NCBI GenBank assembly: GCA_005503335.1
Contig: SCMQ01000003.1
Span: 62,001-126,000 of the forward strand
DNA length: 64,000 bases
Source of the DNA: Comamonadaceae bacterium 2FH
Lineage (GTDB): Bacteria; Pseudomonadota; Gammaproteobacteria; Burkholderiales; Burkholderiaceae_C
Reading direction: 5' to 3'
A model generated the notes under the pieces. It was not told the DNA's origin. It saw only the letters and a program-made list of their open reading frames with translations, and ran no database searches. Below, in pieces: positions 1-9,660 of the stretch. Position 1 is the first letter of the stretch, and each line of letters begins with the position of its first letter. The position numbers and the translations under genes were made by a program.

Positions 1-3000
1 CGCCGCTGCCGAGCCGCCGAACACGCCCGCGATCGAGATCACGAAGTCCTCGGCCTTGGCCGTGCGGTTGGCTATCGCCGACACGCTGAAGTCGCTCGGC
101 GAGCCACCGCTGTCGGTCGCGCTGCCTGCGAAGCTGGCGCTGGTCGAGCCCTTGGCCTCCATGGTCGAGCTCATGAAGGCCACGGAGCCGCCGAGGGCCA
201 GGGCGCCGCCCGAGGCATAGCCCTCGGCATGGCCGGTGTTCTCGGCCCAGAAGCCCGACGAGCCGGCCGAGGCCACGCTGGACCCGGCCAGGCCCTGCGC
301 GGTCACCGTGGCGGAGTCAATGCCGAGCGCGCGCGCGCCGGCGCCCGAGGCCACGGCCGAGCCGCTGGCTGCGATTGCACGCGAGTAGGCGTAACGGTTG
401 CCGTCGCCCGCGCCGGCGTTGTGGCGGGCCCGGAAGTTCGCGCCCGCGGTGTTCGAGCGTGCGCTCGCGTTCGTGCCCAGGGTGCTGCTCACCATGGGCG
501 TGATCCGCACGTCGCTCCAGCTCAGCGCCGCACCACCGGCCAGGCTGACTGCCACGCCCAGGACCTCGCCCTCGGCGTCGTGGTGGGAGTCGGCGTTGAT
601 GTCGATGGCGCCGGTGGTCGTGACCTGGGCATTGTTCCCGATCTTCGCCTCGACGGTGGGATGCACGTTGACGAAGTCAAAGTTGGCCGTGATGCCCACG
701 GCGCCGGCGCTCAGGCCCGTCACCGAGGAGTCCACGTCCACCGTCGAGTCCGCCCATACCGAGAGGCTTCCCACGCTGTCGGTCTGGCCGATCAGCGCGC
801 CCGCGATCACCTGAGCGGTCGCGCCGCCGGTGACTTCGGCGCGGGCGTAGGAGGCACCCGCCGCGGCGGCGCCCACACCCATCTGCGCGGTGGTCTGATG
901 TATCTCGCGCTGGTCGACCGCGCTGACTGTCACGCTGCCGGCCTTGATCACGTTGCCGATGCTCGCCTGAACGAGGCTCGAATCGTTGAGCACGGCGACG
1001 GCGCCGCCGATGCCGACGAAACCGGTCGTGCCGGAGAGCGAGGTCATGTGGATGGTCGAGTCGAGCACGGCCTCCACGGTGATGTTGCCGCCTGCGCTCA
1101 GCGTGCCTTCCGCGAGCGCAGCCACGTTGTTGGCGACGCTCAGGATCGCGACCGACGCGCCGGCGGCAACCACGCCACCGGCGAACTGGCCCGAGACGAT
1201 GGTGATGTTGTCGAGTTCGTTCGCCTTGACCCCGATCGCGTCGCCTGAGGTGAGGGTGGCGCCCGCCTGCACGACCGCCGAGGTTCCCGGCGGCGTCGGC
1301 GCGCTGTTCAGCCGGGTAGTGATGTCGGTCTTGCTCGGGGTCGCAGCATCGACGCTGGCCGCCGAGGACTGCATCGCCGCGCTGACGCGATTCTGGTTGG
1401 TGTTGGCGTTGCCGGTGCCGTCGCCATCGAAGTTGTCGATGCCGCCGCCGTCGCTGCCGTTGCTTCCGCTCTGGGTCACCGACTCGGTGCCGCCCTGGGC
1501 CTGCCCGGCCGCGTCCTCGTCCGCGATCTTGCCGCCGCCGCCGTCGACGGCGCTGCCGGTGTCGGCGCCTTCCGCGTTCTGCGTGCCCTTCTGGATCTGG
1601 GTGCCGATCGACCAGACACTGACCGCGCCCCCCACGCCGACGAAGCCGCCCGAGCCGCTCGCATCGAAGCCCAAGATGTCCTTGGTCGCGACCGCGTTGA
1701 CCTCGATGTCGTCCTTGGCTCTCGCCTGCGCGCCGCTCTCGACCAGTGCCTTGGTATTGTTGTTGACCGTGCCGACGTCGACCGCACCGGAGACGCCGAC
1801 GAAGCCGCCGGCGATGCCGATGATGAAGGTGGTGATGTCGAGCTCGTCCGCCGCGTTGACGTAGACGCTCTGGTTGCCGCTGGCCGAATCTTGGTGCAGC
1901 GTGTTGATCCGCGCGTCGCCGTAGACCACGGCTTCGGTGTTCGCTTCGACCAGGGTCAGTCCCACCGCACCTGATACGCCGACGAATCCGCCCGCGCCGG
2001 CGGCCACGATGTGCAGCAGGTCCTCGCTCGACTCCGCCTGCACGACAAGGCCGTGCACGCTGGTGGTGGAGGGCTCGCCGGAGCCGATCTCTCCGTTCAG
2101 CACGCCGTCGATGGCGTCTGACCCGCCGCCGAGCGCGTCGACGTTGCCGTCAACCGACGCCTCGGTGTCCTTGCTGATCAGCATCACGCCGACCGAGCCG
2201 CCGATGCCGACCAGGCCGCCGGCGAGCGCGCCCGACAGCTCGAGCACCTCTGTCTCGTCCAGCGCCGAGACGAAGATGTCGCCGCCGGCGAAGACCGTCG
2301 AGTCGCCGATCGACGCCGTCGTCATGTTGTCTATGCTCAGCACGTCGACCGCACCGCCGATGCCGACCACGCCGGCCGCGATGCCGAAGCCGATCATGAC
2401 CAGGTCTTCGCGCGCGGTCGCCTGGATCGAGATGTCGTCCAGCGCCTGCACGGTGGCCGAGTCGCCGATCAGGGCCTCGGTCGTGTTGCTGACGATGTTG
2501 ACGCCGACCGCCGGCGCCACGCCCAGCGCGCCGGCCGCGAGCGTGCCCGCCACCGCGAGGTGGAAGAAGTCTGTTCCGGCGCCGACCAGGACCGACTGTG
2601 CGCCGTTCGCACCGGCCGTGCTCTCGTTGACCTTGGCGCTGTCGCCGACATAGGCCCGGGTGGTCGCGCTGACCACGTCGACGCCGGCCGAGACCGCGAT
2701 GCCGACGATGCCCGCCGCCAGGCTGAAGGTGAAGGTGCGGATTTCGTCGCGGTTGGTGGCCGAGACGCCGACGCCGCGGAAATGGTTGTCCGTGCCCAGC
2801 GAGGTGGTGCGCCGGCCATCGAGCGAGTCGTTGTCCACCTCTTCGCCGCTGCCGTCGTTGTGCAGGTCCATGGACGCCAGGTCGGGCGTGTTGACCTGGC
2901 CGGAGGCGCGCAGCGCGCTGCGGTCGCCGCTGGCTGCCGCGGTCGCGGTGCCGGCGCTGTTGGTCTCGATGCCAATGCCGCTCGGGTTGCCGGCGTCGAA

Positions 3001-6000
3001 GGTCGGCGCGGCCAGGTCGCTGCCGGTGCTGATGCGCCCGGTGTTGACCGAGACCTCGGTGCCGCCGCCGTCGCCCGTGACCTTGGCGCCTTCGCCGATG
3101 AAGGCCTCGGTGTGCTTGGTCAGCACGTTCACGCCAGCGGCCGCGCCCACGCCGACCATGCCGGCGCTGAGCACGCCGACGATCTCGTTGATGTTGGTGT
3201 AGTCGTTGGCAGACACCACCAGGCTGCCCTTGGCGTGCACATGGCCGGCGCCGGCGCCCGAGGGGTCGTCCGGGTCGTCGCCGATGAAGGCGCGCGTGGT
3301 CAGGTCGAACACATGCACGCCGGCATTGGCCGACACCCCGGCGATGGCGGCGCCCACGCCGGCCGAGATCGAGATCAGGTTCTCGCTCGAATCGGCGGTA
3401 ACCAGGATGTGGCCGTCCACCGTGGCGGTCACGCCAGAGTCGATGAAGGCATTGGTGTGCTTGGTATAGACGCCCACGTCGGCGCCCACGCCGACCGCCG
3501 CGACCCCGCTGGCGGCCAGCGAGCCGGCGACCGAGATCACCCAGGTGTCGTCGTCCGCGCTGACCTCCAGGTCGTGGCCAGCGCCGGTGATGGTGATGCT
3601 GGCGTCATGGCCCACATAGGCCGTCGTGTTCTCGTTGATCACGTTGACGGCCGCCGAACCGGCCACGCCCACGGCGCCGGCCACACCGATGCCGGCCGCG
3701 ATCGAGACCACGTCTTCGCTCGCGTCGGCCGTGACCGAGACCGTGCCGGCCGTGGTGACCGCGGCGTAATCGCCGATGTAGGCCTCGGTCGTGCCGTTGT
3801 GCACCAGGGTGGCGTTCGCCGCGCCTATGCCGGCCGAGCCGGCTGCGCCCACCGCGCCGCCGACCATGGTGGTCTTGAAGCTGCTCGAGGCCAGCAGCGC
3901 CATCGAACCGGCGTCTATGTCCGCGGCCGTCAGCGCCCCGGAAGCGTTTTCCACATAAGCACGGGTGTGCGTACTGACCACCTGCACGGCGGCCGATCCC
4001 GCGATGCCGACCGAGCTGCCTATGCCTGCATTCGCGGCGACCGATACCAGGGTTTCGCTGGAGGTTGCCGTGAGGTTGGCGGCGCCGCTCAGGTCCAGGT
4101 CGGCGTTGCGGCCCACATAGGCCTTGGTGTCCTTGCTGATGATCGCCAGATCGATGCCCGCGCCTATGCCGGTGCCGCTGGTGCCTATGCCCACGCTGCC
4201 CGCCGCCGAACTCCAGTTCGTCGTGTCGGTGGCGGTCACCGTCAGCGCGCCGGCCTTGGCGTCGCCGCCGAGATAGCCTTCGAGCACCGTGCCGCGTTCC
4301 ACGCGCGCCTGCGTGGTGGTGTTGAACACGTTGATGCCCGCCGAGCCGGCGACGGCCGAGCCGCCCGCACCCAGCGCGGCCGACACGGCCAGCGAGCCTA
4401 TGCTGAAGCTGGGGTCGGCTATGCCGGCGTCGTTGATCGGCGTCGGCAGGTCGATCACGCCCGTCATGCCCAGCATGTGCGTGGCGCTGACGTTGACGGC
4501 TCCGTTGGCCTGGACCGTGGCGCCGGCGTCGTCGCCGTCGGCGTCGCCGATGCTCGCGAGGGTGTTGGCCCCGCCGCTGCCGAGGCCGACGATGTTGATC
4601 GCCACGGCCGCGCCCACGGCAAAGTCGCCCGAGCCTGCGCCCGCGGCGGCGATGGACTGCATGCCCATGTTGTGCTCGGCTGCCACCGTCACGTCGGCGG
4701 TGGACTTGAGGCTGGCGCCGTCGCTGACCAGCGCCTTGGTGTCGACGTCGACCACGTTGATCGCGATCGCACCCGCCACCGCGGCCGTGCCACCCTTGTT
4801 GCCGCCCAGCGCGTACGCGGTGGCGACGAAGTCGTTGCGGTCGCTGCCCGTGGTCACGGCCTCGACCGTGACGCCGTTGCCGTCCACGACCGAGGCGGCG
4901 CCGACGCTGGCCGTGTTGGCCAGCGTCACGTAGTTGAAGCTGACCGCGGCCGCAATGTTGACGTCGCCGCCGAGGTTGACCGAGGTCGCGTCCGACTGTG
5001 CCTTGCCGTCGACGCTGGCCTGGGCGCTGACCAGCACCGCGCCGCTGGCCGACACGTCGGCGCCGTTGGTGATGGTCGCGCCGTTGCTCACGGTGAGCAC
5101 GTTGACGGCGACCGAGGCGGCGATGCCGACGCCGCCGTTGTCGCCCTCGGCACTGCCCGTGCCCGACTCGGACTTCGAGCTGTCGTTGGCGCTGTCGGCG
5201 TTGGTGGAGGCCGACTGGGTGTTGCGGCCGCCGCCGGCGCTCGAGGTGTTGTTGGCGCTCTGGCTGGACTTGGCGTCGGCCTTGTCGCCGTCGCCATCGT
5301 CGTTGTCGCCGCCCGAGGCGCTGGCGTGCACGTCCAGCGTGCTGGCGAGCGTGAGCTCGCCGCGCAGCGTGACGCCGCCGCCGTTGGCGTCGAGGTTGCG
5401 CGAGATGTTGGCCAGGTTGGTGTCGGCCAGGTAGTTGACGCCGACCGAGGCGCCGACCGAGGCGCTGTCGCCCGCGGCCTGCGAGCTGACCTTGGTGAGC
5501 ACCACATGGGTGTGCTCGCTGGTCACGCTGGCGCCGCCCGCGGTCACGAGGTCGGTGCCGCTGGTGCCTATGCGTGCCTTGGTGTCGGCCTCGCTGATCA
5601 CCACTGCCACGGCGCCGCCGATCGCCGTGCTGCCGCCGGCGCCGTTGCGCGCCTCGGTTTCCGTGGTGTGGCGGCCCACCGCCTCCACCGTCACGCTGCC
5701 GGCGGGCGCACCGCCGATGGCCGCGCCGTCCATGATCTCGGCCGCGGTGTCGTGGAACACCAGGTTGAGCGCGAACGAACCGCCGACCCCGACGCTCGAC
5801 CCCACGGCGCCTTCGCCTTCGGGCACCGCCTTCGCGTCGTTGAGCGTGGTGGCGTGGGCCCTCACCGAGAGCGCGCCTATGGTGCTGCCGCCGTCGCTGC
5901 CGTCGGCCAGCGTGACGTCGCCCGCCAGCTGGGCCGTGGTCAGCACTTCGCCGCGGTTGACGGCCACCGAGCCGGCCACACCGACCTCGTCGCTGCCCGC

Positions 6001-9000
6001 ACCCGAGGTGGCGCTCGCGCGCACCGTGTGGGTGAGCTCGGTGAAGAAGTCGTCGTCGCCCACGTCGTCGGAGCTGAGCGCGATGGCCGTGCCCTTGAGC
6101 GCATTCTCGCGCGAGCTCGCGAGCTGGATGCGCGTGTCGTCCAGCTTGATCACGTAGTAGCTGCTGCCGTCGGTGAGCCCGCCCACCGCCGCGCCATCGC
6201 CCTTGTGGTAGACCACCTCGTCGCCGGTTTCCAGTCCGCTGTGGGCGCCGACCTCGACGACGCGCAGCGAGTTCGGGTCGGGGTCGAACGTGACCTCGCC
6301 GGCCGGAAACGGCTTGTCGAGCTTGTGGCTGTCGCCCGAGCCGGAGGACGTCAGGTTCACGCGGCCGGTGGTGCTGCCCGTGGCCTCGGCATGCGCCTGG
6401 GTGTCATAGAGCTCGACCTTGCCGCCGCCGAGGTCGCGCACGTAGTAGGTCGTGCCGTCCGTCAGGCCGCCGATCGAGCCGCCGCCGCCGTTGTCGTATT
6501 CGACGGCCTGGCCCGTGCCCAGGCCATGGCCGACGCCGAGGAAGATGGTTTCCTTCGCGGTGTCGACAATGGGGATGGTTCCGGTCTCCAGGTCGACGCG
6601 GCGCTCGGCCATCAGCGCCTCGACGACCACGCCATCCGCCGTTGCCGTGCCGCCCAGCCGTGCCTCGTTGTCGACGTCGACCGTGTTCACCGCCACCGCA
6701 GCGCCGACCGCGACGCTGCCGCCGTCGACCGCTGTGCCCTCGGCGATCGCCTGGCCGTCGACGTTGCTCCTGGCGCGCAGTGTCAGCAGGCCGCCGGCCG
6801 TGATCGTGCGGCCATCGCCGATCTCGGCGCGCGACTCGCTGTCCACGATGTTGATCGCGATCGCCGCGGCCACCGCGACCGCGTCGCCCGAGCCCTCGCT
6901 GCTGCCCGGCGTCTCGGCCTTGCCCTCGCTGGAGCTGGCGCTGCCGGAGCCCGACGCGCCGCTGTTCGATGCGCGCTGGTTGCCCGCCGTGCGCTTGCCG
7001 TCGCCCTTGGCTTGTGCGTCTTCGCCGTCGTCGCTGGCGCCGCTGGCGCTCGCCTTGGCGCGGGTGTTGTTCTGGCCGGTCGAGCTCGAGGTGAAGGACA
7101 CGGCGCCGCTCGCGGCCGCGACGTCGCGCAGCGTGGTGGCCACCACGTCGTCCTTGCTGTAGCCGAAGGCGATCGCCGCGCCCACGGCCACGCTGGCGCC
7201 CTGGGCCGTGCCGTCGGCGAGCGTGCTGACCTCGCCGACATGCTGGGCGTCGGCCGCCAGGTTGCCGCCCAGGGTCAGCAGGCCGCCCGTGCCCAGGCCG
7301 GCCTGCGTGTCGACCGTGGCGATGGAGATCGCGACCACCGGGGCGACGCTGGTGTCGCCCCCCGAGGCACCGGCCTTGGCTTCGGTGAGTATGCCGTGAT
7401 CGGACTTGGCCGTGAGGCTGAGCTCGTCCGCGCCGCTCAAGGTGGCGCCGTCGCCGAGCTTGGCCTGCGTGTCGTGGTCGGCAATGTTGATCGCCACCGA
7501 AGCGCCCACGCCGGTCGTGCTTCCGTCGCCCTCGACCTTGGCCTTCGCAATCGCCTTGACATCGGTCGTGGCCTGGGCCGTCAGATGGATGTCGGCGCCG
7601 TTCGCCTGCACATTGCCGGCGATGGTCGCGTAGGCGTCGAGCACCGCCACATTCAGCGCGAGGGCGCCGGCCACGCCCAGGTTGGAGCCGCCGGCACCGG
7701 AGGTGGCGGTCGCATCCACCTTGCTGGCGGGGATGAGTGCCTTGACGTTGACATCGCCGGTGGCGTCGACATTCGCCGTGCCGCCGAGCGTGGCGCTCAC
7801 GTTGGGCGTCACCACGTTGATCGCCACTGCGGCCCCCACGGCGGTGCCGCCGTCGGTCTTGGTCGAGCCGTCGGCAGTCGTCGTCACCATGACCTTGCCG
7901 CTCGCCGTCAGGTCCAGGTCGCCGGACGTTGCAGTGACCGTGCCGCCCGTGATGCTGGCCGTCGTGTCGCCGGTCACCACCGCGACGGCGACGGCCGCCG
8001 CGAAGCCCACGTCCCCTTCGCCGGTGCTGGCCTTGTCGGCGTTGCTGCCGTCCTTGTTCGGATCGTTCAGGCGCTTTTCCGATTCGTTGTTGGTGCCGGC
8101 GCCGTCGTTCGCGCCGCCCACCGTCGCCTTGGCCAGGGCCGTGGACGTGCGCTCGCTCTTGGCCTCGATGCTGACCGCGTCGGCGTCTATCGTGCCGCCG
8201 CTCACGCTGACCGAGGTGCCGCCCAGGAACAGGTTGAACGCCACGGTGCCGCCCATGTCGCCGGTCAGGCCGTCGGCCGTGGTGTTCGCAGTCACCGTGT
8301 TGGTGGCCTTGATCGTCGCGTTGCCGCCGGCGTCGAGGTCGCCGCCGGCGATCGTGACCACGGGCGAACTGGTCAGGATGGCGCTGGCCACGGCAGCGTC
8401 GACCTGGTCGTCGTCGTCCTCGGCGTCGTCCGGTACCGTCGACAGGGTCGAGGTGACGGTCGACTTGGCCTCGATGCTGAGGTTGCCGCTGGAGTTGATG
8501 ACGCCGTTCGAGATGTTGACCGCGGCATTGGACAGGCCGATGGCGAAGGCGATGTTGACCGAGCCCGGGCTGAAGTCGCTGTTGGTGATGGTGATGGTCG
8601 ACTCGGCGAGCAGGGAGATGTTGCCCGCCGTGCTTTGCAGCCAGGCGCCGGCGCTGCTCATCGTGATCAGCGCGTCCGCGGTGAAGAGCAGGCCGTCGAC
8701 CTCCGGCAGGCCCTCGTCGTCCAGGGCCGAGGTCTTGAGCGAGATGTCGCCCTGCGCGACCACGTCGCCGGTGATGACGATCTCCTCGTGCGCCTGCAGG
8801 TCGAACGAGGCCAGCTCGTAGCCGCCGTCGCCGATGATCTCGACCTGGTCCGAGGTGACCAGGGGCACGCCGCCCTGGCCGTCCATCAGGACCTGGATCG
8901 CGTACCGGTCGGCGTCCTGGCCAATGATGCCGCTGAAATCGATGCTCAGCCGGTCGCCCATGCCCTCGATGCCGGTCAACGTGAGCTTGTTGACGCCATC

Positions 9001-9417
9001 GTAGGCCAGCGTGCCGGAGGCGAGCTCGGAGTCGTTCTCGGCCAGCAGCTTCAGAACGTCCGCGCCGCCCGAGTCTTCGATGACGAGGCGGTAGTGGTTG
9101 GTCGTGAGGTCGCCATCGTCGAAATTCACGGCGTCACCGGCCGAGTAGGTGTAGCTGATGTCGGCCGAGAGCAGCAGCCTGGGCTCGATGGCTTCGAGGC
9201 CGAAGCCCTGGTTGGCGCCGGGCTGACCGGCGGCCTGGACGTCTTCGCGCCACCACAGCGGGCCCCGCGCCGTGCCGGCGAGCGGCGGCGCGGCCTGGGC
9301 CTCTTGCCGCTGGGCGTAGCTCTCCTTCAGTCTGGACCACAGCCGGCTGGGACGCAGCGCGGCAGGGATGAAGCGGGGCCGTTGCGATGCAGAAATGCCG
9401 TGCGCAGAAGTATTCAT
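1..9417 (-). CDS. Giant repetitive LEPRxLL-type surface/exoprotein (C-terminus beyond left edge)
   Basis: A minus-strand frame runs without a stop from an ATG at 9417 to the left edge, giving 3139 residues and no C-terminus. The ATG is preceded by a good GGAGGG ribosome site. There is no classical signal peptide. Residues 77-86 read IEPRLLLSAD, the LEPRxLL-type motif found near the N-terminus of very large secreted proteobacterial proteins. The rest is an array of degenerate beta-strand repeats rich in Gly, Ala, Val, Asn, Thr and Asp, with recurring phrases such as VGIGGAVAV and SVAVNV, as in filamentous adhesin-like proteins. Ser/Asn/Asp/Gly-rich linkers interrupt it near residues 430-466, 785-845, 1360-1425 and 2605-2685. 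Two segments near 990 and 1070 share a GLTDG-x2-YYV motif. Secretion, probably by a type I or similar route with its signal in the missing C-terminus, and an adhesin or matrix role are inferred. Several long frames on the opposite strand are shadows. Confidence 0.88.
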   Translation of the reverse strand, partial: MNTSAHGISASQRPRFIPAALRPSRLWSRLKESYAQRQEAQAAPPLAGTARGPLWWREDVQAAGQPGANQGFGLEAIEPRLLLSADISYTYSAGDAVNFDDGDLTTNHYRLVIEDSGGADVLKLLAENDSELASGTLAYDGVNKLTLTGIEGMGDRLSIDFSGIIGQDADRYAIQVLMDGQGGVPLVTSDQVEIIGDGGYELASFDLQAHEEIVITGDVVAQGDISLKTSALDDEGLPEVDGLLFTADALITMSSAGAWLQSTAGNISLLAESTITITNSDFSPGSVNIAFAIGLSNAAVNISNGVINSSGNLSIEAKSTVTSTLSTVPDDAEDDDDQVDAAVASAILTSSPVVTIAGGDLDAGGNATIKATNTVTANTTADGLTGDMGGTVAFNLFLGGTSVSVSGGTIDADAVSIEAKSERTSTALAKATVGGANDGAGTNNESEKRLNDPNKDGSNADKASTGEGDVGFAAAVAVAVVTGDTTASITGGTVTATSGDLDLTASGKVMVTTTADGSTKTDGGTAVGAAVAINVVTPNVSATLGGTANVDATGDVNVKALIPASKVDATATSGAGGSNLGVAGALALNVAVLDAYATIAGNVQANGADIHLTAQATTDVKAIAKAKVEGDGSTTGVGASVAINIADHDTQAKLGDGATLSGADELSLTAKSDHGILTEAKAGASGGDTSVAPVVAISIATVDTQAGLGTGGLLTLGGNLAADAQHVGEVSTLADGTAQGASVAVGAAIAFGYSKDDVVATTLRDVAAASGAVSFTSSSTGQNNTRAKASASGASDDGEDAQAKGDGKRTAGNQRASNSGASGSGSASSSEGKAETPGSSEGSGDAVAVAAAIAINIVDSESRAEIGDGRTITAGGLLTLRARSNVDGQAIAEGTAVDGGSVAVGAAVAVNTVDVDNEARLGGTATADGVVVEALMAERRVDLETGTIPIVDTAKETIFLGVGHGLGTGQAVEYDNGGGGSIGGLTDGTTYYVRDLGGGKVELYDTQAHAEATGSTTGRVNLTSSGSGDSHKLDKPFPAGEVTFDPDPNSLRVVEVGAHSGLETGDEVVYHKGDGAAVGGLTDGSSYYVIKLDDTRIQLASSRENALKGTAIALSSDDVGDDDFFTELTHTVRASATSGAGSDEVGVAGSVAVNRGEVLTTAQLAGDVTLADGSDGGSTIGALSVRAHATTLNDAKAVPEGEGAVGSSVGVGGSFALNLVFHDTAAEIMDGAAIGGAPAGSVTVEAVGRHTTETEARNGAGGSTAIGGAVAVVISEADTKARIGTSGTDLVTAGGASVTSEHTHVVLTKVSSQAAGDSASVGASVGVNYLADTNLANISRNLDANGGGVTLRGELTLASTLDVHASASGGDNDDGDGDKADAKSSQSANNTSSAGGGRNTQSASTNADSANDSSKSESGTGSAEGDNGGVGIAASVAVNVLTVSNGATITNGADVSASGAVLVSAQASVDGKAQSDATSVNLGGDVNIAAAVSFNYVTLANTASVGAASVVDGNGVTVEAVTTGSDRNDFVATAYALGGNKGGTAAVAGAIAINVVDVDTKALVSDGASLKSTADVTVAAEHNMGMQSIAAAGAGSGDFAVGAAVAINIVGLGSGGANTLASIGDADGDDAGATVQANGAVNVSATHMLGMTGVIDLPTPINDAGIADPSFSIGSLAVSAALGAGGSAVAGSAGINVFNTTTQARVERGTVLEGYLGGDAKAGALTVTATDTTNWSSAAGSVGIGTSGTGIGAGIDLAIISKDTKAYVGRNADLDLSGAANLTATSSETLVSVAANAGIGSSVGIAGSAAVQVVSTHTRAYVENASGALTAADIDAGSMALLASSSFKTTMVGGAVGAAGSAGIGAANATLVHNGTTEAYIGDYAAVTTAGTVSVTADASEDVVSIAAGIGVAGAVGVAGSAAVNVINENTTAYVGHDASITITGAGHDLEVSADDDTWVISVAGSLAASGVAAVGVGADVGVYTKHTNAFIDSGVTATVDGHILVTADSSENLISISAGVGAAIAGVSANAGVHVFDLTTRAFIGDDPDDPSGAGAGHVHAKGSLVVSANDYTNINEIVGVLSAGMVGVGAAAGVNVLTKHTEAFIGEGAKVTGDGGGTEVSVNTGRISTGSDLAAPTFDAGNPSGIGIETNSAGTATAAASGDRSALRASGQVNTPDLASMDLHNDGSGEEVDNDSLDGRRTTSLGTDNHFRGVGVSATNRDEIRTFTFSLAAGIVGIAVSAGVDVVSATTRAYVGDSAKVNESTAGANGAQSVLVGAGTDFFHLAVAGTLAAGALGVAPAVGVNIVSNTTEALIGDSATVQALDDISIQATAREDLVMIGFGIAAGVVGIGGAVDVLSIDNMTTASIGDSTVFAGGDIFVSALDETEVLELSGALAGGLVGIGGSVGVMLISKDTEASVDGNVDALGGGSDAIDGVLNGEIGSGEPSTTSVHGLVVQAESSEDLLHIVAAGAGGFVGVSGAVGLTLVEANTEAVVYGDARINTLHQDSASGNQSVYVNAADELDITTFIIGIAGGFVGVSGAVDVGTVNNNTKALVESGAQARAKDDIEVNAVATKDILGFDASGSGGFVGVGGAVSVWSIGTQIQKGTQNAEGADTGSAVDGGGGKIADEDAAGQAQGGTESVTQSGSNGSDGGGIDNFDGDGTGNANTNQNRVSAAMQSSAASVDAATPSKTDITTRLNSAPTPPGTSAVVQAGATLTSGDAIGVKANELDNITIVSGQFAGGVVAAGASVAILSVANNVAALAEGTLSAGGNITVEAVLDSTIHMTSLSGTTGFVGIGGAVAVLNDSSLVQASIGNVIKAGSVTVSAVDQREIHQTTAQMGVGAAAAGASYARAEVTGGATAQVIAGALIGQTDSVGSLSVWADSTVDVDSSVTGLSAGAVGITANFDFVNVHPTVEAKIGNNAQVTTTGAIDINADSHHDAEGEVLGVAVSLAGGAALSWSDVRITPMVSSTLGTNASARSNTAGANFRARHNAGAGDGNRYAYSRAIAASGSAVASGAGARALGIDSATVTAQGLAGSSVASAGSSGFWAENTGHAEGYASGGALALGGSVAFMSSTMEAKGSTSASFAGSATDSGGSPSDFSVSAIANRTAKAEDFVISIAGVFGGSAAA

Positions 9418-9660
9418 ATTGCCCTCCGACGGGCGGTGCCCGTGCTGCAACCATGCTCTGCGCGGCATCGGCGGTGCGGGCCTCGCGCAGCCATGCGGCA
9501 CCGGCCCGGCTGGCTTGAGCACGAGACCTCCCGCGGCGCGCGCGCGCAAAACGCGACCGTCCGTTATCGGCAGAAATTCAATTCCATGCTAGTTGGCGGC
9601 AACCTAGCGATGGCTTAGAAATCGGAAAAACTGTGCCGCCCGGGATGGGGGCGCAGGGGC

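Noticed and set aside
2560-9618. A 2352-codon open frame on the plus strand opposite the giant gene
   Set aside because: Composition is Arg/Ala/Val/His/Asp-rich with no recognisable domain. It is exactly antisense to a frame with a good ribosome site, an LEPRxLL motif and clear repeats. It is a GC-bias shadow.
9550-9660. A terminator after the BTAD regulator gene
   Set aside because: The sequence has a short GC-rich stem near 9640 but no adequate T-run on the minus strand in the right place, so it is not claimed.
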